In this document: positions 6,547 to 11,347 of the stretch, piece by piece
Layout of the letters: each line of letters starts with the position of its first letter
How positions within the stretch are numbered: the first letter of the stretch is position 1
Made by a program: the position numbers and the translations under genes
Assembly: GCA_030041195.1 (NCBI GenBank)
Contig: JASHOI010000729.1
Location: 1 to 11,347 of the forward strand
DNA from: Streptosporangiaceae bacterium
Lineage (GTDB): Bacteria > Actinomycetota > Actinomycetes > Streptosporangiales > Streptosporangiaceae
Length of the DNA: 11,347 nucleotides
Reading direction: 5' to 3'
Notes under the pieces: model-generated
The model's input: only the letters and a program-made list of their open reading frames with translations
Told to the model about the DNA's origin: nothing
Databases searched by the model: none

Positions 6547-7611
6547 GTGAGCACCGATGCGGCCGGAGCCGCTGGCGCCGAGCCGCAGGCCGTGCTGTCC
6601 CCCCTCACCGGCGCCGCGATCTTCCTGGTCGTGGTCGTCAACCCGGGCCAGGACAACGCGGACACGGCGCGCGCGCTGTGCGGTGACCTGGCCGGCCTGA
6701 TCCGCGCCGTCGGGTTCCGCGGCACCGAGGACTACCTGACGTGCGTGGCCGGCCTCAGCGCGCAGGCGTGGGACCGGCTGACCGGGCTGCCGAGGCCGGC
6801 CGGGCTGCACCCGTTCATCGAGCTGCGGTCGGGCCCCAGGTTCGCCCCGGCCACACCGGGTGACCTGCTGTTCCACATCCGCGCCGCGCGCATGGACCTG
6901 TGCTTCGAGCTGGCCGCCCAGATCATGGCGCGGTTGTGGGGAGCGGTGACCGTGGCCGACGAGGTGCACGGCTTCCGCTACTTCGATCATCGCGACCTGC
7001 TCGGCTTTGTTGACGGCACCGAGAACCCCGAGGGCCAGCTGGCATACGACTCGGTGATCATCGGTTCCGAGGACCCGGCGTACGCCGGCGGCAGCTACGT
7101 GATCGTGCAGAAGTACGTGCACGACCTGGACGCCTGGAACGCGCTGCCGACCGAGCAGCAGGAACGCGTGATCGGGCGGACCAAGCTGGCCGACATCGAG
7201 CTCGCCGACGACGTGAAGCCCTCGTACGCGCACAACGCGCTGACCACGATCACCGAGAACGGCACCGAGGTGAAGATCGTCCGTGACAACATGCCGTTCG
7301 GCTCGGTCGGTGCGGGAGAGTACGGGACCTACTTCATCGGGTACGCGCGCTCGCCCGCCGTCACCGAGCTCATGCTGCGGAACATGTTCATCGGCCTTCC
7401 GGAGGGCAACTACGACCGGATACTCGACGTCAGCCGGGCGGTGACCGGCGGCCTGTTCTTCGTGCCGCCGGCGGCGATGCTGGAGAGCCTGGGTGACGAC
7501 GAGGACAGCGGCGATGACACCGGCGAGACGGACACGGAGCAGCCTGGCCCGCCGGCGGACAGCGGCTCACTGAACATCGGCAGCTTGAGGGGAGAATCCC
7601 ACGATGAATAA
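6547..7611 (+). CDS. DyP-type heme peroxidase, encapsulin cargo
   Basis: The 354-residue protein is a dye-decolorizing peroxidase, which uses heme and hydrogen peroxide to oxidise dyes, phenolics and similar donors. Diagnostic residues are the distal Asp in GFVDGTENP (D156), the probable proximal heme ligand in PSYAHNALT (H229), and the distal Arg and Asn in IVRDNMPFG (R246, N248). The spacing matches class B (P) enzymes such as Rhodococcus DypB. The catalytic domain ends near residue 315. An acidic, Gly/Pro-containing linker (about 316-339) leads to GSLNIGSLRGE (340-350), which matches the targeting peptide that loads DyP into encapsulin shells; SHDE follows. There is no export signal. The start is uncertain: GTG 6547 is taken as closest to the homology, but GTG 6529 would add six residues and overlap the upstream gene. 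The end overlaps the shell gene by 8 bp. A role in oxidative-stress defence is inferred from characterised homologues. Confidence 0.93.
   Translation: MSTDAAGAAGAEPQAVLSPLTGAAIFLVVVVNPGQDNADTARALCGDLAGLIRAVGFRGTEDYLTCVAGLSAQAWDRLTGLPRPAGLHPFIELRSGPRFAPATPGDLLFHIRAARMDLCFELAAQIMARLWGAVTVADEVHGFRYFDHRDLLGFVDGTENPEGQLAYDSVIIGSEDPAYAGGSYVIVQKYVHDLDAWNALPTEQQERVIGRTKLADIELADDVKPSYAHNALTTITENGTEVKIVRDNMPFGSVGAGEYGTYFIGYARSPAVTELMLRNMFIGLPEGNYDRILDVSRAVTGGLFFVPPAAMLESLGDDEDSGDDTGETDTEQPGPPADSGSLNIGSLRGESHDE
7564..7596 (+). other. Encapsulin cargo-loading peptide coding segment
   Basis: These codons encode GSLNIGSLRGE at the end of the peroxidase. Known DyP cargo peptides centre on SLGIGSL followed by a basic residue and Gly; here Asn replaces the first Gly and Arg is the basic residue. 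The preceding flexible acidic linker is typical. The adjacent shell gene supports the assignment. Confidence 0.88.
7587..7594 (+). promoter_or_regulatory. Ribosome binding site of the encapsulin gene, inside the cargo peptide codons
   Basis: GAGGGGAG at 7587-7594 lies 9 nt before the ATG at 7604. These bases are also part of the Leu, Arg, Gly and Glu codons of the cargo-loading peptide. Confidence 0.75.
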
Positions 7612-8407
7612 CCTGCACCGCGAGCTCGCGCCGATCTCGGACGAGGCCTGGGCGCAGATCGAGCAGGAGGCGGCCCGCACGTTCAAGCGCCACCTGGCCG
7701 GCCGGCGCGTGGTCGACGTCGAGGGCCCGGCTGGCGTGGGCTTCTCCGCCGTCGGCAGGGGCCGGGTGCGCGGCATTGACCCGCCCGGGGACGGCGTAGA
7801 GGCCCGGTTGCGGCGGGTGGCGCCGCTGGTGGAGCTGCGCGCGCCGTTCACCCTGAGCCGCGAGGAGATCGACGACGTGGCGCGCGGGGCGCAGGACGCC
7901 GACTGGCAGCCGGTCAAGGACGCCGCCAAGCAGATCGCGTTCGCCGAGGACGGCGCGATCGTCGAGGGCTACCCGGCCGCTGACATCGAGGGCATCCGCA
8001 AGGGGGCGAGCAACCCGCCGGTGATCCTGCCCGCCGACGCCAAGGACTACCCGGCGGCGATCGCGCAGGCGCTCAGCCAGCTGCGGGTGGCCGGCGTGGA
8101 CGGTCCGTACTCGGTGCTGCTCAGCGCCGACGCCTACACCGAGGTCAGCGAGACCAGCGACCACGGGTACCCGGTCATCGAGCACATCAAGCGCCTGCTC
8201 ACCGGCGAGATCATCTGGGCCCCGGCGATCTCCGGCGCGATCGTGCTGACGACCAGGGGCGGCGACTTCAGCCTGCACCTCGGCCAGGATCTGTCTATCG
8301 GCTACCTGTCGCACACCGACGCCGAGGTCAGGCTGTACCTGCAGGAGTCGCTGACGTTCCTGATGCTGACCAGCGAGGCAGCGGTGGGCTGCACGCCGCC
8401 CGCATAA
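7604..8407 (+). CDS. Family 1 encapsulin shell protein (HK97 fold)
   Basis: The 267-residue length is typical of encapsulin (linocin M18-like) shell proteins, many of which self-assemble into icosahedral compartments of about 24 nm from 60 subunits. The N-terminal arm and helix (NNLHRELAPISDEAWAQIEQ) belong to the region that binds cargo peptides on the shell interior. The extended loop (about 36-58), the long spine helix (REEIDDVARGAQDADWQPVKDAAKQIA, residues about 86-112) and the C-terminal strands are recognisable. The ending LYLQESLTFLMLTSEAAVG is highly characteristic. The ATG at 7604 overlaps the peroxidase stop by 8 bp and has a good ribosome binding site, so translation is probably coupled. 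It ends 11 bp from the convergent MFS gene, leaving almost no room for a terminator. Its cargo should be the upstream peroxidase. Confidence 0.95.
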   Translation: MNNLHRELAPISDEAWAQIEQEAARTFKRHLAGRRVVDVEGPAGVGFSAVGRGRVRGIDPPGDGVEARLRRVAPLVELRAPFTLSREEIDDVARGAQDADWQPVKDAAKQIAFAEDGAIVEGYPAADIEGIRKGASNPPVILPADAKDYPAAIAQALSQLRVAGVDGPYSVLLSADAYTEVSETSDHGYPVIEHIKRLLTGEIIWAPAISGAIVLTTRGGDFSLHLGQDLSIGYLSHTDAEVRLYLQESLTFLMLTSEAAVGCTPPA

Positions 8408-8418
8408 TCAGTACCTAA

Positions 8419-9954
8419 TCACGATCTGTCCGAATCGATCTCCGCACGCCGGACCATGATCGCCACGACGACGAGCGCGACCACGGAGACCGCGCTCACC
8501 GCCAGGAACGCGACGGCGTAGCCGTGATCCGACGCGGTACGCGCGGGTATGAGGTACTTCACGAGGTCTGCCGGGAAGCTGTTTGGGTGCAGCCCGGTCT
8601 GCTCGGCCGCCTGGAACGCGTCCCTGAGCCTGATCAGCTGCCCGGCCGTCGCATGGGGCGCCGCGCTGTGGGCGATGCTGCCCTCGAGGTCCGTGATGTA
8701 TACCGCGTGAAACAGCAGGTAGAGGATCGCGATCCCGATCGCGCCGCCGAACTGCTCGGCGGTGGCCGACACGCCCGAGGCCTGCCCCTGGTCGGCGGAC
8801 GGGACGGTGTCCAGCGACACCGGGTCGTTCACGGTCAGCACCAGCGCCAGGCCGATCCCGAACGCGAGCAGGCCGGGCAGGATCGCCAGGTACGTGTTGG
8901 AGCGGGCGCCCACGGCCAGCAGCACGCCGGACAAGATCAGCACCGCGTACCCGGTGACCAGCGGCCAGCGGCCGCCGACCTTGTCGTACCACCGGCCGGC
9001 CAGCGGCGCGATGATGATCATGGGGAGCGTGGTTGGCAGCAGCGCCAGGCCGGCCACGGCGGGCGACATCTGCAGGTTGAGGATCAGCAGCAGCGGGAAG
9101 AGCAGGGCCAGCCCCATCTCGCCGATGCCGGCGATCACCTGGCTGACCGTGGCCGCAAGGTAGTTCGGATGACGGCGCAGCAGGGCGAAGCTCATCAGCG
9201 GGCTGGCTGACCTGCGCTCGATCCAGGCGAACGCGGCGGCCGCCGCGACGCTGATCAGCAGCGCCCCGAGGACCAGCGGCGACCCCCAGCCCCAGGCCTG
9301 CGACTGCGCCAGCCCCAGGACCAGGCCGAAGAGGGCGAGTCCCAGCGTTGCCGCCCCGGCCAGGTCGACGTGAGCCCCCTGCTGGCGTCGCGGGTCGCCG
9401 GGCACGACGCGCAGCGTCACGGCGACCGTGATCACGGCCAGGGGGACATTCACCAGCAGCACGGCGCGCCAGCTCAGCGCCGCTGTCAGGACGCCGCCGA
9501 TCGTGGGACCGAGCGCGGCGGCCACGGCGGCGGCGCCACCCATGAGGCCCAGCGCCCGGCCCTCCTCCGCACGGCCATAGGCCGAGCTCACGATCGCCAC
9601 CGTGTTCGGCAGCATCAGCGCGCCGCCAGCCCCCTCCAGGATCCGGAACGCCAGCAGGATCGCGAAGGTCGGGGCCAGCCCGCCGAGCGCCGAAGCCCCG
9701 GCGAACACGGTCGTGCCGATCAGGAAGATGCGGCGGCGGCCGACCAAGTCGCCCAGACGGCCGCCAAGCACCAGCAACGACGCAAGCGGCAGCAAGCTGC
9801 CGTTGAGCACCCACTGCACCTGCTGGCTGCTCACCGCGAACTGGTGCAGGATGTCCGGCAGCGCCAGCGGGACCGCGGTCTGGTCGACCAGCACCATGGC
9901 GTTGGCCAGCGTCATGCACAGCAGCAGCAGCCGCCGATTCCCCCCGTTGGCCAT
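8419..9954 (-). CDS. MFS drug exporter, DHA2 (14-helix, EmrB/QacA) type
   Basis: The 511-residue integral membrane protein is a proton-driven major facilitator of the DHA2 multidrug type. Helix 1 carries the family's acidic motif (VLVDQTAVPLALPD, D24). Loop 2-3 has the motif A sequence GGRLGDLVGRRR (64-75). Helix 4 has RILEGAGGALMLP (104-116), and helix 5 the antiporter motif C-like LGPTIGGVL (148-156). The many hydrophobic segments are consistent with 14 helices, with a longer external loop before the last one (about residues 425-475). The ATG at 9954 is chosen because the helix 1 motif follows closely. The frame extends upstream to 10311 but would then overlap the regulator gene with non-homologous sequence. 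No proper Shine-Dalgarno is present (GAGGA abuts the ATG); CATAAT lies 6 nt upstream. Substrate is unknown. Confidence 0.92.
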   Translation of the reverse strand: MANGGNRRLLLLCMTLANAMVLVDQTAVPLALPDILHQFAVSSQQVQWVLNGSLLPLASLLVLGGRLGDLVGRRRIFLIGTTVFAGASALGGLAPTFAILLAFRILEGAGGALMLPNTVAIVSSAYGRAEEGRALGLMGGAAAVAAALGPTIGGVLTAALSWRAVLLVNVPLAVITVAVTLRVVPGDPRRQQGAHVDLAGAATLGLALFGLVLGLAQSQAWGWGSPLVLGALLISVAAAAAFAWIERRSASPLMSFALLRRHPNYLAATVSQVIAGIGEMGLALLFPLLLILNLQMSPAVAGLALLPTTLPMIIIAPLAGRWYDKVGGRWPLVTGYAVLILSGVLLAVGARSNTYLAILPGLLAFGIGLALVLTVNDPVSLDTVPSADQGQASGVSATAEQFGGAIGIAILYLLFHAVYITDLEGSIAHSAAPHATAGQLIRLRDAFQAAEQTGLHPNSFPADLVKYLIPARTASDHGYAVAFLAVSAVSVVALVVVAIMVRRAEIDSDRS

Positions 9955-9966
9955 TCCTCGATTATG
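9955..9966 (-). promoter_or_regulatory. Possible internal -10 element before the MFS gene
   Basis: On the minus strand CATAAT (9966-9961) is followed by 6 nt and the ATG at 9954. It overlaps the TAA stop of the upstream regulator gene, so its resemblance to TATAAT may come partly from that stop codon. No -35 match is evident. It would allow leaderless MFS expression independent of the regulator. Confidence 0.25.
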
Positions 9967-11347
9967 CGGACTCGCCGCGGGATTTCGCCCGGCTGGCCGG
10001 GGCGTAGCTGAGCGAGCTGACCGCGGTTGCCCGGCCCAGCTTGTCGCGGACCTGGGCCGCGTCGGGATGATGCAGCTCGTCCAGCAGGCGCAGCGCCTGG
10101 CGCCAGACCGCGATCGCGGCGCGGCGGCTGCCGGCCGCGCTGTGCCGGTCGGCGAGATGGACGAGCGTCTCGGCCTCGCCGGTGCGGTCACCGATCTCCG
10201 CGAACAGGCGGGAGGCCCGCTGGTAGCAGCTCGTGGCCTTGCCGTGCTGGCCGAGGTGGTGGTAGGAGTAACCGAGCGTGTCCCAGGTGTTGGCCTCGCC
10301 GCAGCGGTCACCGAGTTCCCGCTGCAGGCCGAGGGCCTGCCTGCTCCACTTCAGCGCCTCGTGGTGGTCGCCGAGCAGAGCCTGGTACCAGCCCACGTTG
10401 TTGAGCGCACGGGCCTGCCCGGATCGGTGGTCCGCCTCGTCGAACAGGGCCAGCGCCTGGCGCGCGTGGCTGAGCGCCTCGCGGTGGCGGCCGAGGCGTT
10501 CCATGACGCTGCCGAGGCTGATGTGAGAGCGGGCCTGGCCAACCTGGTCGCCGAGGCCGACATACAGCTCGAGGGCCTGGGACAGGTGCCTGCGGGCGTC
10601 ATCCCAGGAGCGCAGGCGGAAGCAGGTCCGGCCGAGCGATCGGTTCGCGTTGGCCTGCGCGGCCGGGTCGCCGAGCCGCTCGGCGACGGCCAGCGCGGTG
10701 TGCTGGATCGCGACCAGTTCGTCCCACTGGCCCTGCCACTCCAGGTAGTCGGCCAGCGTCCAGGGCAGCTGCCAGGCGGGCCCGTCGAACCCGGCCTCGG
10801 CGGCCAGCCCGATCACCGAGAGCAGCACCCGGTGCTCGGCCGTGAACCAGGCCATCGCCTGCTCGTGCCCGTCGAGGTGCTCCGGCACCGTGCCCGGGCT
10901 GGCCGGGCTCAGGTCGAGCGAGCCGCGGACGCTGTTGATCAGCACCGCCGCCGCGTGCGCGGTGTGCAGGTAGTGGTCGAGCATCCGGTCCGTGGCTGCC
11001 TGGCGGTCGGCGTCGCTGTCGAGCGCGGCGGCCTGCTCGGCGGCGTAGGCGCGCAGCAGGTCGTGGAAGGCATACCGGCCGGCGGCCGGCTCGGCGAGCA
11101 GGTGACAGCGGGTCAGCTCGCGCAGCACCCGGCGGGCCCCGGGCAGCGCGACCGCGGCCAGGCTGGCCGCGGCGGCCGCGGTGATCTCCGGGCCCGGGTG
11201 CAGGCCCAGCAGCCGGAACATCCGGGCCGCGGGAGGCTGCAGGCTCTGGTAGGACCACGACAGCACCGCGCGCACGTCGGTGGCGTCCTCACCGGTCGAC
11301 AGCGCATCCAGCCGCCCCTTGGCATCGCGCAACTCGGCGGCCAGCGC
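9962..11347 (-). CDS. AfsR/SARP-like NB-ARC-TPR regulator, C-terminal part (5' end outside window)
   Basis: The frame is open from the right window edge to TAA at 9964-9962, giving 461 residues of a longer protein. The first visible part (ELRDAKGRLDALSTGEDATDVRAVLSWSY onward, FRLLGLHPGPEI, then YAFHDLLRAYAAEQ) matches the region after the NB-ARC ATPase in AfsR-like regulators. A TPR domain of five roughly 40-residue units follows at nucleotides about 10666-10067, many with the A-LxxLG and EAL features. Relatives are cytoplasmic transcriptional activators of secondary metabolism, with the DNA-binding and ATPase domains in the N-terminal half, so that part is expected outside the window. The gene is probably transcribed with the MFS exporter, which starts 7 bp after its stop. 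Whether the missing half holds a SARP domain, or only NB-ARC, cannot be seen. Confidence 0.88.
   Translation of the reverse strand, partial: ALAAELRDAKGRLDALSTGEDATDVRAVLSWSYQSLQPPAARMFRLLGLHPGPEITAAAAASLAAVALPGARRVLRELTRCHLLAEPAAGRYAFHDLLRAYAAEQAAALDSDADRQAATDRMLDHYLHTAHAAAVLINSVRGSLDLSPASPGTVPEHLDGHEQAMAWFTAEHRVLLSVIGLAAEAGFDGPAWQLPWTLADYLEWQGQWDELVAIQHTALAVAERLGDPAAQANANRSLGRTCFRLRSWDDARRHLSQALELYVGLGDQVGQARSHISLGSVMERLGRHREALSHARQALALFDEADHRSGQARALNNVGWYQALLGDHHEALKWSRQALGLQRELGDRCGEANTWDTLGYSYHHLGQHGKATSCYQRASRLFAEIGDRTGEAETLVHLADRHSAAGSRRAAIAVWRQALRLLDELHHPDAAQVRDKLGRATAVSSLSYAPASRAKSRGESA
10067..10666 (-). repeat. Array of five TPR-encoding units
   Basis: About 600 bp encode five consecutive units of roughly 40 residues, each ending near a Gly-Asp or Asp-His turn (ELYVGLGD, ALFDEAD, GLQRELGD, RLFAEIGD, RLLDELHH). 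The 120-bp period is visible as recurring codons for QAL and GQA. This is the ligand- or partner-binding superhelix of the regulator. Confidence 0.8.

Noticed and set aside
8408..9919. Minus-strand open frame of 503 codons in another frame of the MFS gene
   Set aside because: Low-complexity Arg/Gly/Ala/Pro product without hydrophobic helices. The MFS frame has the diagnostic transporter motifs.
9955..10311. N-terminal extension of the MFS frame upstream of 9954
   Set aside because: The extra 119 residues are low-complexity Arg/Ala/Ser and overlap the TPR region of the regulator gene. Helix 1 begins right after the ATG at 9954.

Overview
The window is very GC-rich, and almost every third codon position is G or C. 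It carries DUF222 (13E12-repeat) coding sequence, an AfsR-like NB-ARC/TPR regulator C-terminus, a Tat-exported phosphatase, a DyP/encapsulin pair, and several genes whose start codon has no Shine-Dalgarno sequence. Together these point to a chromosomal region of a soil-type actinomycete (Actinomycetota). Nothing seen fixes the genus. No RNA gene, transposase, integrase or CRISPR array was recognised.

Layout, left to right. 1-1025 (minus): N-terminal 341 residues of a DUF222/HNH-family protein running off the left edge. 1167-1778 (plus): GrpB/UPF0157 protein, overlapping tail-to-tail by 34 bp with 1745-2722 (minus), a five-helix membrane protein ending in an extracytoplasmic Yx(F/W/Y)xxD domain of the COG4315 type. 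2723-3172: about 450 bp with no convincing gene but with a striking repeat: a 20-bp perfect inverted repeat plus a third copy of its core. 3173-4912 (minus): Tat-exported purple-acid-phosphatase-like enzyme, with a candidate PHO box and CACGTG palindrome just upstream. 4987-5694 (minus): DUF899 thioredoxin-fold protein. 5733-6542 (plus): DNA polymerase beta-type nucleotidyltransferase. 6547-7611 (plus): DyP peroxidase with an encapsulin-targeting tail. 7604-8407 (plus): family 1 encapsulin shell protein. 8419-9954 (minus): 14-helix MFS drug exporter (DHA2 type). 9962-11347 (minus): C-terminal part of an AfsR/NB-ARC-TPR regulator running off the right edge.

How the genes fit together. The clearest system is the encapsulin nanocompartment. 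The heme peroxidase carries a C-terminal targeting peptide and its gene overlaps the shell gene by 8 bp, so cargo and shell are made from one message. A nucleotidyltransferase gene lies immediately upstream and may share the transcript. On the other strand the TPR regulator and the MFS exporter are 7 bp apart and look like a regulator-efflux operon. The phosphatase may be phosphate-regulated through PhoP. The DyP/encapsulin system is a known type. The least explained items are the triple repeat at 2983-3042, the nucleotidyltransferase next to the encapsulin operon, and a matched pair of leaderless-type starts (TATCGT, 7 nt, GTG).
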